DNA from: Tamarix chinensis
Lineage: Eukaryota; Streptophyta; Magnoliopsida; Caryophyllales; Tamaricaceae
Reading direction: 5' to 3'
DNA: 64,000 bases
Assembly (NCBI GenBank): GCA_030549775.1
Contig: CM060175.1
Coordinates: 97,517,470 to 97,581,469 of the forward strand
This document shows, one piece after another, positions 12,123 to 25,082 of the stretch (its first letter is position 1; each line of letters starts with the position of its first letter). Under the pieces are notes generated by a model. The model worked only from the letters and a program-made list of their open reading frames with translations. It searched no databases and was not told the DNA's origin. Made by a program: the position numbers and the translations under genes.

Positions 12123-14625
12123 TTTAAAAATAACAATCATACAAAATAATTGATACTTAAGTGATAGCAAAGATTAGGGTATAACTAGAAGTGGAGGTGG
12201 TAGATAGGGTGGTGGCGGTGGCAGCACACAATGGTGATGTCAGTACATGACGGCGACGGCAGTGGAGGCAGCGGTGGGAGTGGTGGCTATTTGAAAATTT
12301 TAAGCTTTGGGTTTGGAAGAGAGAAAGGAAGGTGGTGGTTGTGAGGTATTAGGTTTCTTGGACTAGGAGGATTGCAATGGTGGCGGTGGCGGCGTAGGTT
12401 GGCGGTGGTTGTGGTGGCCAAAAGTGGAGGAGAAGAAAGGAGGAGGAAGGAGGGGAAGAAAGGGGAAAAGAAGGGTATGAGGAGGTAGGGGAAGGTCTGA
12501 TGGGTTGAGAAGAAGGTAGTGGGGGTGGTGGTTGTGGCTGAGGAAGCAGCATAGGGAGGCGATGGGGTGTAAAGCTGCCCACTTTATATGGGTAGGGCAA
12601 GCTGTATAGGGGGAGTTAGGAGTGAGGAGTGGTATGGTTTGGTAGAGGGTAATGCAAGAAAGAGGTTGGGTGGAGGTTTGGATAGCGACGATGCACAGCT
12701 GCGGCTGAGGCGGTGTCTAATGGTGCGGTGGTAGGAATTTCAAGAAATTTCTTAGCAAAGAAAAAGGAGAGGGAGAAAGGTGAGGGATGGGGTATTTAGA
12801 GGCATAGGGAGGAGAAGAAGAAAAGGGAGGATGAGGACAAGGGAGTAGGAGGGACAAGGGGTCGTTGGCTGACAGTGGCATGCCGGTACAAGCCTACAAG
12901 GTTGTAGGGGGAAAAGGGTAATTTTGGTAGGCTATAGGGGGAGTTGGTGAGGGTGTCGGGGTTGCAAAGGGTAGGGAACCAGTGTAGGGCAGTACTAGCT
13001 ACATGCCTTGTAGGTTAGGTCAAGGGGAGAGTGAGGGTGAAAGAGGAGCCATGGCTGCGAAGCTTCCATGTGCACCAGCGATGTGGGTTGAGGTAGGAGA
13101 CGGGGGTAGAAGGGGAAAAAGGTAAAAAGGGCAGGGAGAAAAGGAGAAGGATGAGCAACGCTGGGTAGCATGAGGAGGAGAAAAAAACAGAAGGAAGTAG
13201 GTTGGGCTACACGAGGGAAAAGAAGGAGAGAAGGGGAGGAGTAGGGCCACGTGGGGGAGGAGCAGGGCCGCGCGGGCAAGGCCTAGGTAGGCTAAAGGAG
13301 AGGAGAAAGGAAAAAAAATGAAAAGGAAGAAAGAAAAAGAAAAAGAAGAAAATAGGGGAAAAGAAAAAAAGGAAAATGAGGTGGTTGGGGGTATTTTGGG
13401 TCTTTTTTTATTTTTCTAAATTTTTAAAATAATAAAATTAGTAAAAATAAATAAGTTAATTTCCTTTTTATATTAATTTATAAATTTTGCTTAAATCTTC
13501 CCAAATTTCATTTTAGTTAACAAATTACCCTAATCTCCACTAATTTAATCCCTATATTATTTTCCTCTTTTTTATCTTAATTACTTCCATTATATTAACA
13601 TTATTTTATTAAAAGTATTATTTTTAATTGATCTCACATATTAACCCCTATATTATTAGTAATTCCTAAATTAAAGTTTTGGGGTATTACAATGAATTTT
13701 ATGCTTGGATAAGAATTGGTTAGTTAGTCTTAGTGTTAACTATTGAACACCTTCTAGATAGTCAATGTAACACTCCAAAATATACGATTAAAATTTTTTA
13801 TTTTAGAAAAAGTGTGATATCAAGATTATTGGATGTTACCGTTGTACTTGATATAAAGCTAGCTTACCATACCAACCTTACATTAAATATAAAGCAAAAA
13901 ATGTAAAACTTAAAATAAGATAAGTAGAGAACAAGATAAATGTTTATAAACATAGATAAAATTTGGAGATTAAATTTGAGTACACTAAAAAAACAAACCA
14001 AAAAGGGGTCCAATAAAACTAACAGTTCAAATGATATCGGAAAAAAAATTCGCTATCAGATAAGATTAACTATATGCCTAAACCCTAATAGATAAAAATC
14101 ACTCCTCCATAAATAGTGCATCATAAGTAGTAAAATCATCAAGATGGTCATCAGTGACCTGCACAAAAAAACCTGAGTCATCTACTCGTGGGAATGAGCA
14201 ATAACCCATGAAAAAGATGATAGATACACTATATACCAAGTAAGGTAAAAACATAGTCATACAAAAGGAATATACGACACATAAGATTAAATTGAAGGAC
14301 TAAACATGCAAATTAATTAAAAACATGAGAGATTTCCAAATAGGAATCAAAAGATTTCCAAGATAGATGATTATACATTTCCATTTATTAAATCTCTTGA
14401 GTTCAAGGAATCCACTATTCATAATCAGTGGAACAATATCAACAATACACAACTATAGGGTATAACACTCCTAGCTACTATTTTCATCTAGTAAAATGAG
14501 TTGGTTCAATATTATAGTATAAAGCTCATGTCTACTATTCTCGTCTAGTGGAACAGACTAGTACAATCCGTAGGCATAAAGTACCTAGCCACTATTCTCA
14601 TCTAGTAAAACAAACTAATACAACT

Positions 14626-14771
14626 AGGACTACAAATGAGTCAAGTCGGGCCGAATACCCCCGAGCTTAGGCTCAACTTTTGTTAACAAAATGAATAAGC
14701 CAAGCTAAGCTTTTAACGAGCCAAGTCGAGCCAAACAATTTGTGAGTTGGTTCAACTCATTTACAACCCGA
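14626..14771 (+). mobile_element. Small hAT-like MITE nested in B
   Basis: About 146 bp. The left end reads AGGACTACAAATGAGTC; the right end, reverse-complemented, reads CGGGTTGTAAATGAGTT, an imperfect terminal inverted repeat sharing AAATGAGT. The flanking 8-mers ATACAACT (14,618-14,625) and GTACAACT (14,772-14,779) match at seven of eight positions, the duplication size typical of hAT elements. The interior repeats GAGCCAAG/AAGCCAAG-type words. End positions may be off by one base. Confidence 0.65.
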
Positions 14772-15702
14772 GTACAACTGATCCTAACTCGTGTGATCTT
14801 TCACTTCAAATATTAATTTATTATTATACTATTTCTTATCTTGATATTATCATGAAAAATTATCATAAATATGCAAAGCATATAAGACAAAATCAAAATG
14901 TATCTGTGTCATTCTTTAAGGGGGAAGGACCATAATGCCCCTATAAAACCCTAATTTCATAAGACAAGAACAATTTATTCCCCCTAAGGCTCTCATCTAA
15001 CCACCAATTTGAGTACATTACCCTAAAATATCATTATTAACAAATTATCTAAAAGTTAAGATCTAACTCTAACATATTGCACATACAATAATGAACCTGC
15101 CTCTAGGGTTATTATTCATCTATTCACAATTTAAGTCATTTTCTTATTTGATCAGACTTTTGTTGCTTAGAATTACCCCAAGTATTTAACATAATATACT
15201 AAGCACATTTTAAACCAATGCCACTTTAGAAATACCAAAATTCCATATTTAACCTATATTAACCAAAATACCCCAAACTTACTTAAACCCCTTGATGTCT
15301 CTTTTTAGAAAAAAATTGTCCTACTCAACCTTCACTTGATTTTGTTACAAATTATCATGGAATGTCTCAAATACCTTTGAGATAGTAATAACACCCAAAA
15401 TTTCACAAAACCCTACGAGTCCCAACATTATTGACTTTCAATCATATTTCATCATGATAATGTTTAACCATATTTACTAGTCATTTTTCATAACGATTAA
15501 TATAGTAGATCATGCTAACATGCTAGAATTACAAGATAAATCTTAACCAAGAAATGACACATAAACACATACTTTCACAAAATACTCATATTCCCATAAG
15601 ACAATACAAAAATATCATAATATAGCATCACAACAGAATTACAAAATAATATGATACTACACGTGAGATTACATACAATTTACACATAGCATCAAAGCCC
15701 TA

Positions 15703-15708
<6 letters not shown>

Positions 15709-15733
<25 letters not shown>
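15709..15733. repeat. (TA)n microsatellite
   Basis: About 12 TA units inside element B. Confidence 0.95.
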
Positions 15734-16890
15734 CCCTACCCTAGTAATTTTGGTCTCCACACATGGAAAAAGGCTCTAATTCTCTTCCTCAAAGGCCAAT
15801 AGGGATCCACCTTAGGCTAAGAGAAAACACAAGAATAAAAAATAGGAAGGTCGAGAAAGGAAAAATAGGGCAAGAGGAAAAAGAACAAGGATCAAGGCTG
15901 AGAGGGTTGACTAAGAATATGAAAAGAATCCTCGTGATTAGAAAGGGTCAATGATTGATCGAGACTAAGATGAAATAAATTAGCTTGGTAGAGACAAAGT
16001 GAAAATAAATAAATGAAACTTGTACAGTAATATAATTAAGACTAGGGGAAATTTCACCTATTGAGGGAGTTGACCAACTCGGCGACTACAACCTGCTCGA
16101 AAATACTAGCCAAGAATGAAGGGAACAACACAAATTGTTGAAGAGAGAGTAAAATGGCACAGTAGTTGAGGGCGATAGGCTTGATATCTGAGTCAAAAAT
16201 GGTGGTGGTGGTGGTAATAGAGGAACTATGAAGAAAGGGGTGGAGATGGAGGATTTATAGTGGACTTTGGTTATGTGAGTTACAAAGGCTCTTCACATTG
16301 CCAAAGAGAAGCAATGTAAGATATTTAAGATAAAGAGGTGGTGCAACATGAGGTGCATCAAGTTAGGCTGAGCTTGATGCATGAAAATGACAAAAATTCA
16401 ATGAGGATAATGTAAAAAGGATTTATAAAATAGAGAGAAGAGATTAAGGTTGAGTTTGGTAGAGCATTAAATGATAGGGAGGAAGAAGGGGATTTATGGT
16501 TGAAGATGGCATGTAAATGGGTGGCATAGGTGCTGAGAGGTGAGGCATGGGGTTTTAACGTAGATCGATAAGGTATGGCCAAGATTTTATGTGAAAATTA
16601 CTTGAATAAGATAGGATGATGATGGTCGAGTGAAGACTTGGTATTAATTAGGCAATATGGTTTGATTAACCAAATCAAGCATGAATCAGTGTGGACGAGG
16701 CTGCACATAAGGGAAGAAAAATAAATTAATATGAAAGGCAAAAAAGGAAAAAAAAAAGGGGGGGGAGGGGAAATTGTGCCACGGTTTAGAGTTAGAATTA
16801 AATAATAAGAACTTAGGACTAAAGGATTAGGAAGAAGGTTAGGATATAATTCTACCAAGATTAAGGTAGATAATTATTTGGGGTATTATA

Positions 16891-17945
16891 TTTGAACCTA
16901 CATTGATGTTGGAATAAATGAATATAAAGGATTGACTTAGAATTAATTGGTAGGTTTTTGTGAGGTTGTGGTTTGGGCCTAATGCTAGCCTTCATGGCTA
17001 GTTGTTTTTTTAACCTTAAGTGGTCAAAACTTTCATAGTTAGTTGTTTTTTTGATCCTGAGTGGTCAAGGTATTTCATTGCTAGTTGTTGTAACCCTAAG
17101 TGATCAAGTTATGGAGGATTTGATTGGTTGTTATGTGTATATCTTAGGATCCTATGTGGAATAAGGAGATGGCTTGAATAAAATACAAGTCATTTAAAGT
17201 GGAAGATAACTTCAGTTGAGAAAGTAATAATATTCCTTGGAATGACCATCGAGTGCACACTCTTAGGAATTCACAGCCCTTTAGGAGTATCCATACTTAA
17301 GGACTTAGGTGCCTAGATTTGTGTAAAAATGGCTTTATATTGTGTGGATTCCTTTATCAGTTATCTTGGTAGTTAGAGATTTGATTTTATATTCATCCTT
17401 AGAGTTGATTAACTTAGATTATTATATTATATTCCTCTCATAGTTAAGTTAAATTTATTATTTTAACTACCTTAACAACGGATTAGGGATGAGGTTAAAA
17501 CTATGTGGTCTCCATGTATTAGCCTAGTTTGATATATTTTTATTAAAATATTTAGTGAAAATAATAAAAATTAAGTTGAATTGATGAAACATTCATGGTT
17601 AATAACTAGAATTGGAAATTAGAATTTGTACCCATGCTATGTTGTCGGTTGGTTGAGATGTCTGTCGGTTGCTTCATTATGTGCACTATTTTTTGTTATA
17701 AAATGATTGTTTGGGACGGTTAGTGTTATTGCATGTGGATTGTTGATTATGCATGATTTTACACCTGTGTGTGTTGTTTGATTGTTTGGACATGGTATTT
17801 ACTCAATATTAGGTGTATTTACTTAGTACTTTTGTACTAAACATATTATTTTTCAATAGATAGGATTTAGGTAATCGGGATAATTTTTAGAGCTTGTGTT
17901 GAAATCAGAGAGTAGGGATCATGGTGTTTTAGTCCCAAGTTGGAA
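16891..17945. repeat. Non-coding, with a short ~54-bp tandem repeat
   Basis: No gene seen. Between about 16,990 and 17,110, two to three copies of a unit of about 54 bp (GCTAGTTGTT...CCTAAGTGGTCAA...TTCAT) stand in tandem. The rest is T-rich. A block near 17,790-17,860 ('tactcaatattaggtgtattt') resembles the stretch found near 24,610 in element K, so part of this may be a degraded LTR. Confidence 0.5.
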
Positions 17946-18912
17946 TTTTCTAGGTTTTTTTAGTCGATATGATTAAATAATGAAAATTGATAAGGATGGA
18001 GAGTTAGAGTTAGAATTAGAGTAAGACCGTAATAAGGGTGGCTTGAGAATATGGATAGTAGCTGAAATAGTGGAAGCAGTAAAAAATTTGTTGAAGAAGT
18101 TAAAAATGAAATTATTGATGGTGATAGGATTTGTAATCCTTCTCCCAAAGGAGAAAGGATGTCATGAGTATAGTTTCTTCTCCATATTTTGATGTTTGTG
18201 ATGTGGAACAACTTAGTATTTCTATCACCTAGGAAAATCTTGTCAACTCTAGCTTCGTTTCTCCAAAAGCCCTCTTCCATGAGAAATTGTGGCTCTAAAT
18301 TTTCCCTTACAATTCTTTCCCTATGATCGTTGGTTGTCAAAGGGGTAGGTGAAAGTAATGTTTGCACTTTAGATAAAGAATCCCTAAGAGCCTTAATGTT
18401 TTTGAATATGTTACCTAGATCTTCATAATTCCAAGTTCAAACCACATTAGAAAGCTAAGATAGGAAGATTATAGTATCACAATATGGCTTTATCCTATAC
18501 CTTGCTAGCCACGATAAGAAATTTTTTATCTAGAAACCACATAAATTCCATCTAGAAAGGTTTAGCAGTTGCAAGGTGTTTTCCTCCCAATGATGGTAGA
18601 GTCAGATAATGATCACATTAGATTCTATTAAGGTAATAAATCGATGTATTAGGAAAAAATATTGCCCATTACCCACTAGCCCATACTGTATCCATTTGTT
18701 TTTGGATGAGAAAATAGGTAGCACATTCAAAAAACCAAGTAAACTTTGGGTCGTAGAAGCCCAAATCAATTATTCAATAATTATCCACACAATATTGATA
18801 AGTGATCATGTGCCTAGGGCTTGGGGGTACCTTACCTAGCCTTTTTAATGGTGAAACAATATCATTAAAGTCCCTTATTAGGATCCATGGACTTGAAATT
18901 TAGTAAGCCAAA
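17946..18912 (-). pseudogene. LINE ORF2 remnant (endonuclease C-part and linker)
   Basis: Read on the minus strand, the region starting near 18,895 encodes PWILIRDFNDIVSPLKR, matching the PWxxxGDFNxIxSxxEK block of plant L1-type LINE endonucleases. About 600 bp further on comes a linker-type segment with EEGFWRNEARVDKIFLGDRN followed by TKLFH, like the 'SRxxWLxxGDRNTKFFH' block preceding the reverse transcriptase. Stop codons and frameshifts separate these parts; the longest open piece is 135 codons (17,960-18,367). The remnant is cut off abruptly by LTR J at 18,913 on its 5' side and fades out near 17,946. Confidence 0.85.
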
Positions 18913-21613
18913 TGTAACACTTCAGGAAAAAAAATTAACCCTAATCTTCAAGTGCTTAGTATATTAATCTCTCTTAACATTTAATCATTATTTAATTATC
19001 ATATCTTAACCTCTAAACCCTTATTTTTTTTATTTTTACCCTTAAAATCCCTATTTTTGATTTATGTCAATTGGGTATCGATTGGGTGTTGCGTTCATTC
19101 TACTAGCCAACATTGTTCCAGACACATCACCCAGAAAGTTTTGTGATCAACCAAAGTTAAGTGATTATTACCATTATTTTTTTTGTTATTTTTTTTTTAC
19201 CTTAAATCAATTTTATGTCCAACATTTTTATATATTTGGGTTCTTAGATTAATTCCATATCTTTTCCAAATTTTTCAATATGTTTGGGAATTATTTTACT
19301 ATTTTTCCCATTTTAACCATTTATTGAACATTATATCTTACCTAAATTATTTTTAATTAGTGTTGACTTTATTGGGGTGGTTTACCTTAAAAATCTTACT
19401 CCTTTACACCCTAAGATCAAATATTGCCTTGTAATTGCTCATTTAATCAAACATTTCACCCATAATCATCTCAATCTCCTTACACCAACTTTAATACACT
19501 CTCTCAATCATACCAACCACTTCCATCATTCCTCCTACTCGCAAACAACCCTCCCATCTCACTTCTCCCCTATTTCTTACCCTTTGTTCACAACCATAAG
19601 GTCTTATTCCCTTTATTTGGTCACTTTAACACTAAGAAAAATCTACCCACATCTACTTTGTTCCTTCATCTCTCCTACCTTATACTTTTTATTATTATTC
19701 TTCAGTGTGGTTGTTCTTGGCCATTCCCCCTCATGAATAGCACTGTCCCCTTTTCTTCTCCCTTTTTATCTTATTCTCCTCTTCTAAGATATTAAGTTAT
19801 AGCTCTTTAGTGCTTGAGTGTAAGCAAAGAAGAGTTAAAATTTTAGATTGGTGAATTCATCCTTCAGCTTATCCTAGTCCATATTTTTCAATCTAAATGT
19901 TTTATTCATCTTCCTTTAATATTTCTTTCTATTCTAAGTTCTTATGGTATTCTTTTATCTAATTCTATGTTATTTTGTTCAGGTGGTCATAAGGTGTAGT
20001 TGAAAGAAGTGTTAGGACTATTTTTGCATAGAGATCGGCACAGCCTTTGTATGGATACACAACTCTTAAATAAGGCTTTTTGATGATGTATGTTTCTTTT
20101 TATTAAATACCATGTTAACATGCTTTATTCTCATAAACCATGGTTTTAGATTTTTATGGTTTATATTTGTGAGCTATACATGATTTCAAATATATTATGT
20201 AATTTTATGATTTTATGTGAAAATAAGTCATGTTAGACCAAGCCAGACGATGTTCCTAAATTCCAAGTACAATGTTGAAAATTATTATTATTTTATTAAG
20301 CATGAGGTTGAGTGTATTATTTATGATTAAATTTTTTGTTGAAGAAAAAGTTTTAAATGGTATCATTTTGATATTAAAATTGAAGTGGTTCGGCCCTATG
20401 TCCATTTTTGGTGTCCTGGATTGTGAATAATTACATATTTGGAATATTTATGATGTATGGGAAATTATGCATTAATTCAGTGAAGTTTGGTGGGAGTTGG
20501 ATTTTTGGGAGTGTTGTATTATTTTTTATTTTTTAAGAAAATAGGGTCAAAGTTGTGAGGTTTTGTGTGAAATGATGATGTCATTGTATTTATTTAGGTT
20601 TCTAAATAAAATTTGATATATAGTATGATATGGTTTAGTTGATTAGGGAGTAAGTTATGTTATAAGAGATTTTAAGGTGTTTAGGTAATATAGGGGCAAA
20701 ATGGTCATTTCGGTTTAATTCTTAGAAAAAATAGGTTGTGTAAGAGTTATTGGGTTTGTAATGTGATAAGTGTGATATTTGATTAGCTTATATTAATTTG
20801 GTTAACACAAGTGGTAATATTATATGGAAATGACTTTAAATGGAATTAGCAATCCTAGGAGTATAACCGGTATTTTCTGTATGAAATATTGGAGTTTAAT
20901 CCTGATTTTTAGATATGTTTTCAAGCATAATATTTTGGATATTTGTGTATGTTTTAGTGAGTTTGTGAATTTTATGGATGAATTTATGAGTCGATGGTGA
21001 ATTAGAGTTTTGGTGATGGCATTATGGTATTTTCTCTTGTGTAATGTCACTTTTGTGCTTGTTTTGTTTCATATCTTATATTTGCTTCATGCAAATATAA
21101 CATATTTGATTTAACTAATTGCTATAAATTTCTAAGTGTTTTAAATACTAATAATTGTTGGAATAACTTTAGTAATACTTGATATTTCATGTAATAATGA
21201 AAAACAATATCCTTTGTGATAAAGTGTAATATAAGTGAAAGTGTTATAGTGAATAGTAATTCAAGTGATAGCTAATGAATGAATAAGAAATTAATGCATA
21301 AAGTGAAAGACCACATGAGTAAAGACCAAGTGTTTAAAACTATTAAAATAATTGCCTAGTTTTGTCAAAACCAAATGACCGTAATATACTCTATATTAGT
21401 ATGATCCACCAACTTATAAGGGGTACATGTACTTAAGGATTAGAGGCTTAAAAGTGGCCTAGGCATGTGTTACCCTAAATTTTAGAGTGTTAGTAAGGTT
21501 AATTATCTTTCCTCCATCTATGGGGGAAATATGATAATATATGATACAAATGGTTTCCTAGTATCAATGTTGAACCCTAATATGGTTTTCCTTAAGTCAT
21601 CTCATATCATAAT
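18913..21613 (-). mobile_element. Long LTR-like element J, first part (inverted)
   Basis: Begins TGTAACACTTC at 18,913, directly after LINE sequence. The order of regions is that of the family read backwards: AT-rich stretch, then a pyrimidine-rich band (about 19,375-19,830) equivalent to the purine band of plus-strand copies. Element K is inserted at 21,613/21,614. Sequence after K (25,083 onward) contains a 'cttactcaataagcaatgta' block like one in K itself and may be the remainder of J. I cannot place its far terminus, so membership of the family is likely but not proven. Confidence 0.55.
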
Positions 21614-22271
21614 TTTAATACCCTAAAAATTTACTTAGCCTAATCTCATATCATTAATATCCTATTTTGATTCTAATCTTTAGAAAATCTTATTTTAACC
21701 TTAACCAAATTTCTTAATCCCTAAATCTTAATCGAATCTAAATATTTGACCCAAATAAACTATATTTTATAATTCAATCTTAAATATGCTAAAATTTATC
21801 ACTAAGCCTACCTATTTTAGCTCATCCAAAATATGTAAAACTAATCCACAACCTTCTCTCTTTTTCCTTTTCTTTCTCCTTTTCTTTTCTTTTCTTTCTC
21901 CTTTCTCTCGTCATCCCTGTACCATAAAGTTTGACTAGCTCATTTTGCAACTTGCAAATTACAACTTGTATCTCTCATCACACCATTACAACTACCATAA
22001 TCACCATCATCCATCATCCCTCACCCTTTTCTTCTTCTTGAACTGCCTGACCTGCACACACCTCCCCTACCATTTCTTTTTCATTCTCACGCAACATGCT
22101 CACACACAACCATGACCATTTATTGCTTGCACCCTCTGAAATCTCACCCCAACACACACAAACATCACCTCCCTGCCACCCTTGGTACCTATCCTGCACC
22201 ATCCTCCTGCATTGCCCATTCGCATATCTCCTTCTACCATTGTATTTCACCCATTTTCTTAGCCCATATCC

Positions 22272-22297
22272 ATACACACAAACACACACACACACAT
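22272..22297. repeat. (CA)n microsatellite
   Basis: Short CA-rich run with one AA interruption, in the pyrimidine-rich band of element K. Confidence 0.85.
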
Positions 22298-24104
22298 TAC
22301 ACACTCTCCTTCTCCCTAATTTGTTTGTTGTCATTTATTTCCCAAACCCTGCCTAAAACAGCTGCATGAGCTCCCTCCCTTTTTCTTCTTTCTTCCTTCT
22401 TCTTTTCTTCCTCTTCCTTACTCTATTTTTCCTATCGAGTCATCATTTTGCTACCATATACCGCCTATCGACCGGTGGACCGACCACCAAGGTCAACCCA
22501 TCCTTCCCATTTGCCATTGCTAGCCATATCTTCCGACCACCATCGTCTTTCCTCTCTTTCCCTCTTGTTTGTCGCAATTTTATGAAATGCACTGCCTCGA
22601 GCATGGTCATGAAACACTAAAATTATTTATTGCACGCTTATGCAACCCACACAACCTACTCATGCATTGTTGCATGGTTTACACACGGCCTATCGCATGC
22701 CCGTGTGAACCTGTTCGAATAAATTTTCTTCTACTTAGTGATCGATCATGGTCGTACCACTTCACATAGCCTGGTCGTGCATGATTCCAACTCTTGACCT
22801 AGGTGTGCACTGCCTACAACACGCCCTATAGCTGCCCATTTTGGCCATGCACCCATATTTTCACCCCCAAATCTTATCCAAACACCACCAAATTTTCACC
22901 ATAGCTCTACCATACAGTCCACCACACATCCACACAACTCAAGCTTTCATTTAACTATGGTTATGTCCATTGTTATCCTTTTTACCTTAATTTCTCCCTT
23001 GATTATAGTCTTCGAACACAATCATGTATTATGTCATTTTTTTAGGTGATATTCTATTGATCTAGGAGGAGAAGGTTTAGGATTCATGTACTTAGAGACT
23101 GGTGTTCTAGTTGGTAAGGATACTAATCAATGTTTTAGGGTTTTGTATTATTTACTTGTATGGTTATGTGAATTTCCATGATATTATTGCTATATGATTT
23201 AATGTATGATGTTGATGATATGTTATGATTAAATGGAATATGTGTTTGAAATAAAGTAAAAATGGGTCAAAGGTATGGATATGATTCTATTATGATAATG
23301 ACGTATTTGTGAGGAATATATGTTACGACATGAAAGATAAGCCAAATAAGCTATGATAAGTAGACATAAGCATATTTATGAGGTATGATGATAAATGATG
23401 GATTTGGAAAAATAATGGTTATGAAAGGTATAAGATTTTGTAAAATAAAGGCTATCGATTATCCCTAAGGGTATTTTAGTCATTATGGGTTAATATAGAT
23501 ATTTTGGTATTGTAATGTGTTAGGTAGATTAAAATATTATAGTGATATCCTGAGAAATGTTTTGAAAGGATTATTGTTTGCCTTAGGTTCTTCAAAATGA
23601 GGCAATGGTCTAATTAGGCATAGTGACGTAAAATAATAATCTTAGTAATCCATGATAAAACCCTAGAGTTAATATATAATTCTGGATATGTTACTAATGT
23701 TGGCATTATAGGGATGTATATTGAATGTGATATTCATATGAGTCTTATGTAAATATTTATAACTACTTGTGAAATTAGGGTTTCAATAATTCTAGGAGTA
23801 ATACTTTAGGATAAGATTATTATTGCATGTGTATGATATGGGAGTTAAACCATGAATTATGAGTATGATAATAATGATGATATTTGATAATGATATATTA
23901 TAATTTTTGGTTAAATAATCAATATGAGATAATGATGCTAGGAGTGTGGAATTAGGGTTTGAGGAGATTAAGGATCTTGATCTGCAAGATGTGTTTATCT
24001 ACCTCAATGTGCTCAATACTTGTGAATCAATCATGAAAAAGATACTGATCATTTAATGTGAAATAGCACGTGAATAAGGCCAAGGTGGTGTTTTTATATC
24101 CGTT

Positions 24105-24443
24105 CCATTGGAGATAATAGTGGCTCATGAGTGTTTTGCTCCAAGAAGGTGTTTTATTCTGTTCCACTTGATTAAGAATATTAGGTCCCATGCTCATCAT
24201 AAATGAAAATATAATAGTATAACCTATGGATAAGACACTAATGATTTAAAGTGGAATGATGTATGAATCGGGACCAAGGTGATATTTTTATATCCATTCT
24301 ACTAGAGATAATAATGGCTTGGGAGAATTTTGCCCCGAGAAGGTGACGTTTTTAGATCTGTTCCACCGGATGATAATAGTGGCTCAGGTGTGTTATCCCT
24401 GAAAAGGTGCTTCAAACCGTTCTACCAGTTTAAGAATAGTGGG
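24105..24443 (-). repeat. Minisatellite of LTR K (inverted)
   Basis: Units reading CCGATGATAATAGTGGCTC-like on the plus strand, the complement of the GCCACTATTATxxGGTGGA units in copies A, C and D. Confidence 0.75.
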
Positions 24444-25082
24444 GTTCCTGAACTCAATATATGTAAAAGAATAAAAATGGTATATCTAATAAAGAGGCCA
24501 AGATCAGTATTTATCTTATGAGATGTTTTATTTATTTGAATGTGTACTTAACACCTATTGTGGATGTATGTGTTATTTTTATCCCTAATTTGATAGTATT
24601 GTTCCCTTACTCGGTATGTAGGCTACTAACCAATCTTTTATGGGCATTGCTCATTCCTACAAGCAGGAGACCTTGATTCTTGTGTGCAGGTCTCGGAAGA
24701 TCCCCTCGATGACTATGTTGCCTATGATGCACTATGTGGGGATGAGTGATCCATTATCTGTACTGGGTGTTTGGATGAATAATAACTTTATCTAATTGAT
24801 GTATTTACCAGATACCTTTTTGGACTTTTGATCTATGATATCCCTACTTTGTATTTTGTTTGTTGTAACTCGAAGTTAATTTCCAAACTCATATTGTATT
24901 ATAAATGTTTCTTCCATTTCTACTTTCCTTATTTTACTATGATTGATTTTAGCTTTGTGATTGATGTGAGGATGGTTGGGCAAACAAGACTTGTGTCGAT
25001 TACGGCAGTAACCCCTAATATTTTACTTATATACTTCCATAGTAAAACAAAACTTTTTAGTAGTAAAAATTGGGGTATTATA

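Larger units (their letters stand above)
9646..13691 (+). mobile_element. Long solo-LTR-like element A
   Basis: A 4,046-bp non-coding element from TGTAACACCCCC (9,646) to GGGGTATTACA (ends 13,691). Flanking 5-mers GTGAA (9,641-9,645) and ATGAA (13,692-13,696) match at four of five bases, as expected for an old 5-bp target duplication. TG...CA ends, that duplication size and the absence of any internal coding region fit a solo LTR. Several Ty3/Gypsy lineages, such as Del/Tekay or Ogre, carry LTRs of this size; the lineage assignment is inference. Internal order: 'gagggtgttatcgccgtgatca' block, CACTATTAT minisatellite, C-rich tract (10.7-11.5 kb), TAA microsatellite, G/A-rich band (12.2-13.4 kb), AT-rich tail. 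Confidence 0.8.
13766..16890 (+). mobile_element. Long LTR-like element B
   Basis: Starts TGTAACACTCC (13,766) and ends GGGGTATTATA (16,890), 3,125 bp. A 'ggatgttaccg' block about 60 bp inside matches the inverted terminal motif of the family. A degraded minisatellite with CTACTATTCTCATCTAGT-type units lies at 14,408-14,612. It contains a small hAT-like MITE (14,626-14,771) and a (TA)n tract at 15,709-15,733. The last third is G-rich and includes an A/G homopolymer tract near 16,745-16,770. I see no matching target duplication (gtcaa left, tttga right). It follows LTR A after only 74 bp in the same orientation. Confidence 0.65.
21614..25082 (-). mobile_element. Long solo-LTR-like element K (inverted)
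   Basis: Minus-strand copy: its 3' end is TTTTAATACCC at 21,614 and its 5' end is GGGGTATTATA at 25,082. Flanking 5-mers ATAAT (21,609-21,613) and ATAAG (25,083-25,087) agree at four of five. A 'cgattacggcagtaacccc' block at about 24,998 is the complement of the conserved inner motif. A pyrimidine-rich band runs from 21,860 to about 22,930 and the minisatellite lies at 24,105-24,443. Total 3,469 bp without coding domains. The start of element H (62,808) aligns well with its first 200 bp. Confidence 0.75.

Noticed and set aside
9646..16890. Treating A and B as the two LTRs of one retrotransposon
   Set aside because: Only 74 bp lie between them, their interiors differ, and A has its own flanking duplication.
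18609..18839. Plus-strand ORF of 76 codons
   Set aside because: Shadow of the minus-strand LINE endonuclease remnant.
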